A DNA stretch of 64,000 bases, taken from NCBI RefSeq assembly GCF_013359595.1, contig NZ_JABFMP010000021.1:1-64000 (forward strand). Direction: 5' to 3'. The notes beneath the pieces are model-generated. The model was not told the origin of the DNA. It made no database searches and saw nothing but the letters and a program-made list of their open reading frames with translations. The stretch's first letter is position 1; each line of letters opens with the position of its first letter. The stretch is from Pseudomonas sp. C1C7. Lineage in GTDB: Bacteria; Pseudomonadota; Gammaproteobacteria; Pseudomonadales; Pseudomonadaceae. Position numbers and translations under genes: made by a program. Below are positions 32,153 to 41,511 of this stretch, piece after piece.

Positions 32153-33393
32153 GGCTGTTCGCTCTCCATCTGCACGTCTTGCAGCAGCTCGGCAAAGTCC
32201 TTGAGGGTCTGCTCGTCGACCTCGCTGCCGTAGTTGTCCAGCCAGGCGCGGCTGAACAGTTCCTGGGGGGTGAGCTGGTCGAGTTCGATCAGCGCGTCAC
32301 CGTCGTCGGCACCGTCACGGCGGCCGCTGCCGGCGTATTCCGCGGCAATGCGCACCAGGCGCACGGCCTTGCCTTCCAGCGCCGTTTCCACTTGCTGGCG
32401 CAAATCCGGCTGCGGTTCGTCGAGGCGCACCCGCACCTCCAGCCACGGCTGACGTTGATAGTCGGCGAGCAGGTCGATGATCGGCAGGTCGGCCAGTTGC
32501 AGCAGGATCTCCGCCAGCGGCGCAGGGCCCAGGCGTTGCAGGTTCACCGATCGGGGGATGAGTTTTGGCACGACACTGACCAGCTTTTCACCCTCGAGGG
32601 TGATGTCGAGAATCTGGTGCTGGTAGGCGATTTCCGAGAACGACAGGGGAATGGGCGAACCGCTGTAGCGAATCCGCTCTTCGCCGTTGACCTTCTGCGG
32701 CTTGTGCAGGTGACCGAGGGCGACGTAGCTGATGCTCGGCCCGAACAGGCTGGCGGGCAGGGCTTCGGCATTGCCGATGATCAGGCTGCGCTCGGAGTCT
32801 TCCGACACCGAACCGCCGGCCATGTGGGCGTGGCTGATGGCGACCAGCGCCTGGCCTTTCTTGCGCTTGGCGTTGGCGGCTTCGATCAGCCACTCGTGAA
32901 CCTGGCCGATCCCGCGCAGGTAGTCGTCGCCCAGGTGCGGGCCGGTCACTTCGGCCGGACGCAGGAAGGGCAGCGCCAGGCACCAGGCGACGGTCTTGCC
33001 CTTGGCGTCCGGCAGCGGCAGCAGCAGACGCTCGGCGTCGAGCTGGCCGTCGTCCAGCCACAGCACCCGACCCAGTGCATGGGTGCGCAGGCGGCGCATC
33101 AAGGGAGCCGGCAGTTCGATGCGAGAACCGGAATCGTGGTTGCCGGCGATCATCACGATGGTCAGCTTCGGCTGTTGTTCATGGGCGCTGACGATGAAGT
33201 CGTAGAGGCGCTCCTGGGCTTTGACCGGCGGGTTGACCGTGTCGAAGATGTCGCCGGCGATCAGCAGTACATCCGGCTGATCCAGTTTGAGTTGGCGCAG
33301 CAGCCACTCGAGAAAACAGCCGTGCTCGAAATCGCGATCCTGGCCGTGCAGGTTTTGCCCCAGGTGCCAGTCGGAGGTGTGGAACAGACGCAA
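32149..33393 (-). CDS. sbcD: Exonuclease subunit SbcD (Mre11-like nuclease)
   Basis: 414 residues. The Mre11-type phosphoesterase motifs are ordered: HTSDWHLGQ, AGDIFDTVN, AGNHDSGSR, ISHAHMAGG and LGHLHKPQ. I place the start at the TTG at 33393 because the family begins M-R-L-F-H-T-S-D-W-H and GGAG lies seven bases upstream; no ATG is available there. Manganese-dependent nuclease partner of SbcC, encoded directly upstream with a four-base overlap. Confidence 0.95.
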   Translation of the reverse strand: MRLFHTSDWHLGQNLHGQDRDFEHGCFLEWLLRQLKLDQPDVLLIAGDIFDTVNPPVKAQERLYDFIVSAHEQQPKLTIVMIAGNHDSGSRIELPAPLMRRLRTHALGRVLWLDDGQLDAERLLLPLPDAKGKTVAWCLALPFLRPAEVTGPHLGDDYLRGIGQVHEWLIEAANAKRKKGQALVAISHAHMAGGSVSEDSERSLIIGNAEALPASLFGPSISYVALGHLHKPQKVNGEERIRYSGSPIPLSFSEIAYQHQILDITLEGEKLVSVVPKLIPRSVNLQRLGPAPLAEILLQLADLPIIDLLADYQRQPWLEVRVRLDEPQPDLRQQVETALEGKAVRLVRIAAEYAGSGRRDGADDGDALIELDQLTPQELFSRAWLDNYGSEVDEQTLKDFAELLQDVQMESEQP

Positions 33394-33510
33394 GGCGAAC
33401 TCCGTAGGAAATAAGGTAATGGCCGCGAGGAAATATGACCGCGGCGAAAGGGGACAGAGTTTACTGGCAAACCGGGGATTGCGGGACTGTCCGTCGAAGG
33501 AAGGCTTTTT

Positions 33511-33538
33511 GTGGCGAGGGGGCAAGCCCCCTCGCCAC
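33511..33538. repeat. Perfect hairpin, GGGGGCAAGCCCCC family
   Basis: GTGGCGAGGGGGC and GCCCCCTCGCCAC are perfect inverted copies separated by AA. It lies between sbcD and the end of batD and is a compact Pseudomonas REP type. A half-copy is at 60116. Confidence 0.9.
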
Positions 33539-33583
33539 AGGTATGTGTTCGCCTTACCGACGGGGTAGCAGGGGATCGGGGAT

Positions 33584-35224
33584 TTATTTGGGGTAGAGCG
33601 GCGGCAGGCCGCTGTCGCCCGTCGGATCCTGGGTGCGTTCGGCGATTGGAATGGTGCGGATCACCCGCCACAGTTCCTCACCCTGCCAATGCTGGCCCGC
33701 TTCGCTGTACAGCGCGCCATTCAAACCATCCAGCGCATCGGACAACGGCACGAAACGGGCGGCCATGTCGGCCAGGGTTTCCGGTTGCTGGCGGGCCCAG
33801 GCGTCGAGGGCCTGGCGGGTGGCGTGGGGATCGTTGGCCAGGCACGCGCGCTTGAGTTCGTCGAGCACGGTGCGTGGGCTCGGGCCGGCTTGCACGGCGC
33901 GCAGCACCGCCGGTTGCGAACGCGCGCGCCACCACAGGCCGAAGCCCAGCAGGGTGGTGCAGGCCAGGATCAGGCTGCTGAGCTTCCAGCGCCACAGGGA
34001 TTCGCTTTCCGCCGCCGCATTGACCGGGGAAACACCGGCCGGCGTGTCGACCATCAGGCTCGGATTGGCCGCCACCTGCAGGCTTCTGGCCGGCAGGCTG
34101 CTGTGCTCCAGATGATCTTCGAAGGTGTTCCACCAGACCACTTCCACCGAAGGCAACTCGATCGAGCCACTGCGCGACGGCACCAGCGCCTCACGATCTT
34201 CGCGGCTGCCGACCAGCCCGCGATCGCTGTTCTGATTACCCAGCACCGGCTGATCCGGATAACGACGCAAGCCATTGGCTTCGGTACCGGGCAGCGGCGG
34301 CAATTGCGAGCTGGCCAGGCCTTCGGCCTTCACCGTCAGGCTGCGGGTCAGCGAATCGCCCACCTGAACATGCTCCGGCTCCGGGTTCCAGGTTTCGCTC
34401 AGCGTCAGGCTGCGCGCCGGCAGCCAGGGCATGTCGGCCGGGTAGGTGATGGGTTTGGCCTTGACCGTGAGCAGCAGTTCGGCGGAACTGACGCGCATCA
34501 GCTTGCCGGACTTCGGCGACTGTGTGGCGGCGTCCTGCGCAGGCTGCGCGTCTACCAGCGCCGCATTGAAGACCTGTCCCGGAATGATCAATTCGCCGCT
34601 GTGCTGCGGGTAGATCGCATAGCGCATTTCAATCACGCCATGGCGCACGCCGTTGATGTCTTTTTCGTAGGTGCGCGAATCGCCCAGCTGTTCGATGCGC
34701 GCATCGGGAATCTGCAACGGCGGCAGGCTGCTGTCGTCGTACAGCGACACCGAATGGTAGATGCGCAGGGTCAGGATGGCTTGGGCCTGCACGTAGACGC
34801 TGGACTGATCGAGGCTGGCGTCGATGAACACCGGCGCCAGTTTGTTGGTGTTTTCCTGGGCTTCACTCTCGACCACTTGCACGGTGATCGGCTGGCTCTG
34901 CACGCCGCCCAGGCTCAGCGCCGGGATGACCACGCTGCCGTTTTGCCTGGGCAGCAGGGTGACGATCCAGCGGGTGGTGGCGCGGTTGTCGCCGTCAATG
35001 GTGTTCAACTGGTTGACCTGACGAGTACCGCGCACTTCGAACAAGGGCTCCAGCGGCGTCAGGTCCGGTTTGCCGAACTGGGTGACGTCGTTGGATTCCA
35101 GGGTCAGCTCGATCGTCTCCCCGGAGTTCAGGCGCGTGCGATCGACACTGGAAACCAGCTCGGCGGCCTGGGCCTGAACGGCGCAAAACAGCAGGGCGAG
35201 GGTGGAAGCGGTGCAGCGGGTCAT
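33584..35224 (-). CDS. batD: BatD family envelope protein
   Basis: 546 residues. A signal peptide (TASTLALLFCAVQAQA) precedes a large periplasmic region of immunoglobulin-like folds (about 20-400), then a membrane anchor near 440 (SSLILACTTLLGFGLWW) and a cytoplasmic helical tail. Bat proteins were named for aerotolerance in Bacteroides; a scaffold role with BatA and BatB is the usual view, and the biochemical function is not established. The start overlaps batB by four bases. It is the last gene of the operon. Confidence 0.85.
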   Translation of the reverse strand: MTRCTASTLALLFCAVQAQAAELVSSVDRTRLNSGETIELTLESNDVTQFGKPDLTPLEPLFEVRGTRQVNQLNTIDGDNRATTRWIVTLLPRQNGSVVIPALSLGGVQSQPITVQVVESEAQENTNKLAPVFIDASLDQSSVYVQAQAILTLRIYHSVSLYDDSSLPPLQIPDARIEQLGDSRTYEKDINGVRHGVIEMRYAIYPQHSGELIIPGQVFNAALVDAQPAQDAATQSPKSGKLMRVSSAELLLTVKAKPITYPADMPWLPARSLTLSETWNPEPEHVQVGDSLTRSLTVKAEGLASSQLPPLPGTEANGLRRYPDQPVLGNQNSDRGLVGSREDREALVPSRSGSIELPSVEVVWWNTFEDHLEHSSLPARSLQVAANPSLMVDTPAGVSPVNAAAESESLWRWKLSSLILACTTLLGFGLWWRARSQPAVLRAVQAGPSPRTVLDELKRACLANDPHATRQALDAWARQQPETLADMAARFVPLSDALDGLNGALYSEAGQHWQGEELWRVIRTIPIAERTQDPTGDSGLPPLYPK

Positions 35225-36954
35225 CGAGTTTTTCCCTGATCCTGATGTTGTTGCTGTTCGTACCAGAATTTACGCCTGAGCAATTCCCCCGGATTATCCG
35301 GGATCTGCCGCAGCCATTGCTCCAGCGCCTGCTGCTGTTCGCCCTCGATGCTGTCGCTGGCCGGGCGCATGGGCGGCGTGGTGTGTTGTTCGTCACCCAG
35401 TTCGCTGCCCGGCACTTCGTTGGCGCCGGGCCTTGGCGGCGTGGTGGCGGATTGCTCGTCCTCGTCGCCGGCCTGCTGCTCGGCGTTTTTCGGCTCCCCC
35501 GGACCCTGCGGCTGGGTGGCGGCACCGGGTGGCGGTTCCTGTTCGGAAGCCTCGGCCTGCTCGGGTTTTTCCGGTTCGTTGGCGGGCGGATTGGCTTTCT
35601 GCTTGAGCAGATTTTCCACCAGGGCCTTGTTGGTCAGCGCCGGGCGCAAGTCCGGTTGCCTTTCCAGGGCCTGTTCGTAGGCGTCCAGCGCGGCCTCCAG
35701 CTCACCACTCTTGGCCAGGGCATTGCCTCGATTGTAGTGGGCGTTGGCGTCGTTGCCCTCGGCGAACCGCTGGGCGGCGGCGCTGTAGTCGCCGGCCTCG
35801 TAGAGGGCCACGCCTTGCCATTGATGATCTTCGAAATGCTGCGCGGCCTCGGCCGGGAGCTTCTGGTTGAGCAGGTGCAGACCGCGCTGGTCGGGGCGCA
35901 GCCACAGGTCCTGGAAGTCGAAGGCATAACCCGGTTGCGGCAGGGCCAACAGCAGCGGCAGGCAGAACAGCCAGCCACGGCGCCCGGCGCAGGCCGCGAG
36001 CAACAACAACGGCAACAGCAGCCAATAACCCTGATCGGCCCAGGTATCCAGGCGCAGGGTCTGGCCGTCGTTACGCAGGCTGCGCGGGCCGTCGAGCAGG
36101 CCCAGACCGCGCAGGTCGGCGTCGCTCAGGCGCGCGTGGCGATAGCGTCCGTCCAGCTCGTTGACGAAAGCTTTCAGGCCGGGCTCGTCCAGGTGCGGCA
36201 CCAGAATCGCGCCCTGTTCGTCCTTGAGGAAGCTGCCGTCTTCCTGGGTGATCGGCGTGCCTTCGGCGGTGCCGACACCGATCATCAGCAACTGGGTGGA
36301 TTTGCCGCTCAGTGCCTGGCGGATGCCCTGGCGTTCGAGTTCGCTCAAGGACGAGCCGATCAACAGAATCCGGCCGTCGCCCAGGGCGGCTTGCTCCAGC
36401 AGTTTCAGCGCCTTGATCACCGCCAGATCGGCGCGATGGCCGGCTTCGGGCATCAACGATGGCTTGAGCGCGTCCAGCAGGTTGCGGCTGGTGGACAGGT
36501 CGTCCGACAGCGGCACCAGGGTGTGGGCGCTGCCGGCATAGACGACGATGGCGGTCTGCGCATCGCTGCGAACCTGCAGCAGGTCCAGCAGCTTGCGCCG
36601 GGCCTGCTCCAGACGATTGGGCGGGACGTCGGTGGCGAGCATCTGCGGAGTCAATTCGAGGATGGCCACCAGCGGGTCCGCGGGTTTCTGGCCTTGCTGC
36701 TCGACACGCTCCCAACTCGGTCCCAGCAGCGCGAATATCGTCAGCAGCCATGCCATGCCCAGCGCGACCCACGGCAGTTTGCTGCCGCGACCGTTGCCAC
36801 CGCTGAGCAGCACGCTATGAAAAGCCGGCGGCAGGATCATCTGCCAGCGCCCGGCGCGTTTCTGCCGATGCCAGAGTTGCCACAGCAGCCAGCCCAGCAG
36901 CGGCAACAGCAGCAGCCACCAGGGACGGAACCAGAAAGGCCAGAGCGCGCTCAT
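35221..36954 (-). CDS. batB: BatB-like VWA protein fused to TPR (BatB/BatC) and a disordered tail
   Basis: 577 residues. Two N-terminal membrane segments (about 10-25 and 62-80), a VWA domain (about 90-290), two central membrane segments (about 305-340), TPR repeats (about 380-455, YNRGNALAKSGELEAALDAYEQALE) and a long Pro/Glu/Gln-rich tail. The expected metal site D-x-S-x-S reads E100-L-T102-P-Q104, so it probably does not bind metal as BatA does. The fusion of VWA and TPR corresponds to separate BatB and BatC in other bacteria. Confidence 0.85.
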   Translation of the reverse strand: MSALWPFWFRPWWLLLLPLLGWLLWQLWHRQKRAGRWQMILPPAFHSVLLSGGNGRGSKLPWVALGMAWLLTIFALLGPSWERVEQQGQKPADPLVAILELTPQMLATDVPPNRLEQARRKLLDLLQVRSDAQTAIVVYAGSAHTLVPLSDDLSTSRNLLDALKPSLMPEAGHRADLAVIKALKLLEQAALGDGRILLIGSSLSELERQGIRQALSGKSTQLLMIGVGTAEGTPITQEDGSFLKDEQGAILVPHLDEPGLKAFVNELDGRYRHARLSDADLRGLGLLDGPRSLRNDGQTLRLDTWADQGYWLLLPLLLLAACAGRRGWLFCLPLLLALPQPGYAFDFQDLWLRPDQRGLHLLNQKLPAEAAQHFEDHQWQGVALYEAGDYSAAAQRFAEGNDANAHYNRGNALAKSGELEAALDAYEQALERQPDLRPALTNKALVENLLKQKANPPANEPEKPEQAEASEQEPPPGAATQPQGPGEPKNAEQQAGDEDEQSATTPPRPGANEVPGSELGDEQHTTPPMRPASDSIEGEQQQALEQWLRQIPDNPGELLRRKFWYEQQQHQDQGKTR

Positions 36955-38030
36955 CGGCGTCTCCGCAGGCGCAGGCGTTTGAGCCGCTGGCGCCAGTCAG
37001 GCAGTTGCGTTTGCAAAAACAGGTCCTTGGTCATCAGGCGTTGCAGCGGGTTGTCCGGCCACAGTTCGCGGGCCACCAGCAACATGCTCAAGATCAGCGC
37101 CATCGCCAGCGGCCACTGGTACAGCGCCTGGGCCGGGCGAGCCTGGGTCGGTTGCTGGGTCACCGGTTCCAGCTGGTCGAGGGTGTCCTTGATCGCTTGC
37201 AGTTCCTCGCCGTCGTGGGCGCGGAAGTATTGGCCACCTGTGGCTTCGGCAATTGCCTTGAGGGACGGCTCGTCCAGGTCCAGGCTCGGGTTGATGCCGA
37301 GCAAACCCAGGGTGCCGCTTTGCTCAGGATCGGCACCGATGCCGATCGGATAAATCTTCACGCCTTCCCGGGCGGCCAGGCGCGCTGCGGTGAGTGGATC
37401 GATTTCGCCGCCATTGTTGGCGCCGTCGGTGACCAGGATCAGCACCCGGCTCTGGGCGGGGCGCAGTCGCAGGCGTTTGAGGGCCAGGCCGATGGCGTCG
37501 CCGATGGCGGTGTTCTTGCCGGCGATGCCGATGCGCGCTTCGTCGAGCCAGACCCGCACGGTGTGGCGGTCGAAGGTCAGCGGCGCTTGCAGGTAAGCCT
37601 GGCTGCCGAACAGGATCAGGCCGACCCGGTCGCCCTCGCGGTTTTCGAGGAAGTCGCCGAGCAGATGCTGGACCAGCGCCAGGCGGCTGACGTCCTCGTC
37701 TTTCCACTGCATGTCGGGAAAGTCCATGGAGCCGGACACGTCTACGGCGACCAGCAGATCACGGCCACTGGCGGCAATCGGCAGCGGTTCGCCGAGCCAT
37801 TGCGGGCGCGCGGCGGCGGTCAGCAGCATCAGCCACAACAGCAGGAACGGTGCCTGTTGCCGCCAGGCCGGCAGGTTGGCACGGGCACGGCGCCGGGCCA
37901 GGCCTTCGAGGTCGTTGAGGAAGCTGACCTTGAGCGCAGGCTCGCCGCTATCGGCCACCGGCAGCACGATGCGCATCAGCCACGGCAGGGGCAGCAGGGC
38001 GAAGATCCACGGCCAGGCGAACTCAAACAT
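36951..38030 (-). CDS. batA: BatA-like VWA membrane protein
   Basis: 359 residues. Membrane segments flank (about 5-22, 60-75 and 305-325) a von Willebrand A domain. The metal-ion site is intact: D97-V-S99-G-S101, with a later threonine in the expected loop and VLILVTDGANNGGEI as the third motif. It lies between the DUF4381 gene and batB with four- and eight-base overlaps, so all are one transcript. By family it assembles with BatB and MoxR in the cell envelope. Confidence 0.9.
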   Translation of the reverse strand: MFEFAWPWIFALLPLPWLMRIVLPVADSGEPALKVSFLNDLEGLARRRARANLPAWRQQAPFLLLWLMLLTAAARPQWLGEPLPIAASGRDLLVAVDVSGSMDFPDMQWKDEDVSRLALVQHLLGDFLENREGDRVGLILFGSQAYLQAPLTFDRHTVRVWLDEARIGIAGKNTAIGDAIGLALKRLRLRPAQSRVLILVTDGANNGGEIDPLTAARLAAREGVKIYPIGIGADPEQSGTLGLLGINPSLDLDEPSLKAIAEATGGQYFRAHDGEELQAIKDTLDQLEPVTQQPTQARPAQALYQWPLAMALILSMLLVARELWPDNPLQRLMTKDLFLQTQLPDWRQRLKRLRLRRRR

Positions 38031-38517
38031 GTTTGCGAATCCAGGTGTCGACCGCCTGGGTCAGGCCGGCGATGGCCTTGTCGTCGAGTTTGCATTCGGG
38101 TTTGTAGGCGCCTTCGACCAGCACCATCCAGCGGGTCAGGCCGGCGGCCGGGCAGCGGTTATCGAGAAAGGCCAGCCATTTGCGGCCGTTTAGCGTATGG
38201 CTCTGGCTGTTGGGGTAATGGTTGCGGCACAGGCGCTTGAGCAGGCCGTTGAGTTGCTGCAGCCAGGCGCCGGCTGGGGCGCCGTCGTAGGGTTTGGGCA
38301 TCAGCGCCAGTTCTGCCAGGGCGGCGATGCGTGCCGGGTCCAGCGGCTGTTCGGCGCGCACGATGGTTTTTTTCTGCGCAATGAAACGTCGCAGCTTCCA
38401 CGCGGCAAAGCCAATGACGGGGATCAGCAACAGCAGCAGCCACCATCCCGGCGCCGGCGGCCAGAAACCAATCGGCGGCGGGGAAATCAGCGGCTGCAGG
38501 TTTTCCAGTCCGTTCAT
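38023..38517 (-). CDS. DUF4381 domain protein
   Basis: 164 residues. A single membrane segment (about 25-42, WWLLLLLIPVIGFAAWKL) is preceded by the proline-rich PPPIGFWPPAPGW typical of the family. The C-terminal cytoplasmic helical domain has NGRKWLAFLD. Found between DUF58 and BatA in proteobacterial MoxR operons. Function unknown. It overlaps both neighbours. Confidence 0.88.
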   Translation of the reverse strand: MNGLENLQPLISPPPIGFWPPAPGWWLLLLLIPVIGFAAWKLRRFIAQKKTIVRAEQPLDPARIAALAELALMPKPYDGAPAGAWLQQLNGLLKRLCRNHYPNSQSHTLNGRKWLAFLDNRCPAAGLTRWMVLVEGAYKPECKLDDKAIAGLTQAVDTWIRKHV

Positions 38518-39463
38518 CGACCTTTCCCCGGTTTCTGTGGGTTCAGGTACTCACGCAGTTGCTCGACCATTTCGCTCTGGGTGCTCAGCGGCATCATCAA
38601 GACCCGCAGCTTTTGCGCCAGCAGTTCCCAGCGGGCGATGCGGGTTTCAGCCTGGGCACGGTAGGTCTGGCGCAGTTCGAAATTCAGGGTGTCGAGCTCC
38701 AGTTGTGCGCCGCGCTCGGCAAAGCGCAGCAGGCCGGCGGCGGGCAGGGCGTGGTCCAGCGGGTCGGACAGCGGCAGCAGCAACAGATCGCAATGGCGGG
38801 ACAACAGGCTCAGCTGTTGCTCGGCGCTTTCGGTCAGGGCGCGCTCGTCGCAGATCACGATCACCAGGCTGCCGGGGCGCGAGACTTCCCGGGCACGGCG
38901 CAGGGCAATGCCGAACGCATCGCGGTTCTCTTCGCTCTCGGTGTGCAGCGACTGATTGACCCGCACCAGACGGTTGAGCAATTGCAGCAGGCTCTGTTTG
39001 CTGCGCCGGGGCTTGATCTCGTAGTGCTCGTTGTCGCCGAACACCAGGCCGCCGACCCGGTCGTTATGCCCCAACGCGGCCCAGCCGATGAGGCTGGCGG
39101 CCTGGGCGGCGAGCACCGATTTGAACATCAGGCCCGAGCCGAAGAACAGCCGGCGACTCTGCTCGACCATGATGAAGATCGGCCGCTCGCGTTCTTCGTG
39201 AAACAGCTTGGTGTGGGGTTCCTGGGTCCGCGCGGTGACGCGCCAGTCGATGGTGCGCACATCGTCGCCGGCCTGATAGACCCGCACCTGATCGAAGTCC
39301 ACGCCACGTCCGCGCAGCTTGGAGTGGTGCAGGCCGATCAGCGGGCTGCGCTGGCTCGGTGTCGAGAACAGCTGCACTTCACGCACGCGGTGACGCATCT
39401 CGATCATTTCGGCGAGGGTGATGCGGATGCCGGGTTCCGGCGGCAGGGGCGCGTTCATCGGGG

Positions 39464-39467
<4 letters not shown>
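38514..39467 (-). CDS. DUF58 domain protein
   Basis: 317 residues. The DUF58 core signature is clear: VYQAGDDVRTIDWRVTARTQ followed by LFHEERERPIFIMVEQS. The second half resembles a degenerate VWA fold. DUF58 proteins always travel with MoxR ATPases and are thought to be substrates or adaptors. Overlaps of four bases with both neighbours indicate coupled translation. Confidence 0.92.
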
Positions 39468-40423
<956 letters not shown>

Positions 40424-40568
40424 CGATGACTGTTCCTGCAAAAAGGTATCCGAGGCCGTTTGGAAAACGCCGGGGCTGGGGGCGTTACTTTAATCCATCG
40501 CAGGGGGCGGCGACTAACGGCATTTTGGGGAAAGTGCGGGATGAAGAGGGGAAATTGAAGGTCGTGTG

Positions 40569-40860
40569 GTCGCCAGCGGCTTCTTCGCGGGCAAGCCTCG
40601 CTCCTAGAGGTCCTGTGGTCGGCACAAAAAAGCCCGGGTAATCACAACCCCTGTGGGAGCGGGCTTGCCCGCGAAGAGGCCGGCAAATCCGACATTGACG
40701 TCGCCTGACACCCCGCCTTCGCGAGCAAGCCCACAGATTCCGTGCCAGGCCACAAATCACCAAACACCGTAGGAGCGAGGCTTGCCCGCGAAGAGGCCGG
40801 CAAATCCAGCATCAATGTCGCCTGACACTGCGCCTTCGCGGGCAAGCCTCGCTCCTACAG
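40569..40860. repeat. Cluster of three REP elements in the MoxR upstream gap
   Basis: In the 440-base gap between the MoxR start and the next gene there is a right half-element (about 40583-40610) and two full hairpins (about 40651-40735 and 40769-40860) of the GCGGGCAAGC family. The two full copies share the centre GAAGAGGCCGGCAAATCC and CGTCGCCTGACA or TGTCGCCTGACA. They differ in the outermost bases. The last ends three bases from the stop codon of the minus-strand gene at 40864. Confidence 0.88.
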
Positions 40861-40863
40861 TCA

Positions 40864-41217
40864 TTACAGCTGGCTGACGTAGGTCCCGGTGCCCTTGAGG
40901 ATGTTCTGCAAGGTCTCTTCAACCTCCGCCAGATCCCCCGCATCGGTGCTATGGATGATCTCCAGCGAATCATGGCCATTGAGCGCATCTGCGTCCGACG
41001 CGGCGATTTCGATCAGCAGGCGGGTCGCGCTCAGGGTCACCTTTACGCCGTCCAGGGTTGAAGGCTCGCCATCGAGGGTGATTTCCAGCTCGTCCTCGTC
41101 GGGATAGCGGGTCATCAGGAACATTTCGCCCTTGGTGCTGTGGCAGCAGAGCATGGCCATGTTGTCTTCTTCGTCGTCGCACGGGTTGACGATCAAGAGG
41201 GCGGTGGTCATTTGCAT
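40864..41217 (-). CDS. Small acidic protein of unknown function
   Basis: 117 residues, without signal or membrane segments. It looks like a compact alpha/beta domain with regularly spaced strands (EMFLMTRYPDEDELEITLDGE, then GVKVTLSATRLLIEIAAS). CCHSTKGE near residue 24 offers two Cys and a His. AGGA is seven bases before ATG 41217; a second ATG is at 41211. Not recognised. Confidence 0.75.
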   Translation of the reverse strand: MQMTTALLIVNPCDDEEDNMAMLCCHSTKGEMFLMTRYPDEDELEITLDGEPSTLDGVKVTLSATRLLIEIAASDADALNGHDSLEIIHSTDAGDLAEVEETLQNILKGTGTYVSQL

Positions 41218-41299
41218 GGGGAATTCCTGGCTCAGTGGGGCGGGGATGACAAAGAACGCGATTTTGCCAGCTTACAAGTCATTCTGCTGATTCAGGCGC

Positions 41300-41383
41300 G
41301 GAAATTTCTGCTCTTCACTATCAGTCTGCTGAATTTCTAAGCCTGGATATCGGCGGTTTTCTGAATGATGAAGGAAATTTCTG
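41300..41383. repeat. Two direct copies of an 11-base sequence upstream of the Cys-rich protein
   Basis: GGAAATTTCTG occurs at 41300-41310 and 41373-41383, 73 bases apart, with a third degenerate copy (TGAATTTCT) between. The stretch 41218-41511 is noticeably AT-richer than its surroundings and contains no other ORF I would call. Confidence 0.4.
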
Positions 41384-41511
41384 ACGCATATTTCCCGGAT
41401 ACAAACATGAAAAGTCTGATGACGCTCTGAGCTCGGCGTTTTGACCTGTCCCAACGGGTTCATGTGCCTTAGGTTGGAGAACGGAAGATAACGAAAAAAG
41501 GATCTTTTTGG

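Noticed and set aside
30098..32233. Long plus-strand frame opposite sbcC
   Set aside because: Results from repeated CTG/CAG-type codons in the SbcC coiled coil; Leu/Gly/Gln repeats without a fold.
28511..33393. SbcCD as part of a phage-defence island
   Set aside because: The two genes are housekeeping repair genes with a GST-like protein; no restriction, toxin or sensor gene accompanies them.
40569..40860. CRISPR-like run of repeats
   Set aside because: The units are inverted hairpins of differing length with similar centres, not direct repeats with unique spacers. They are REP elements.
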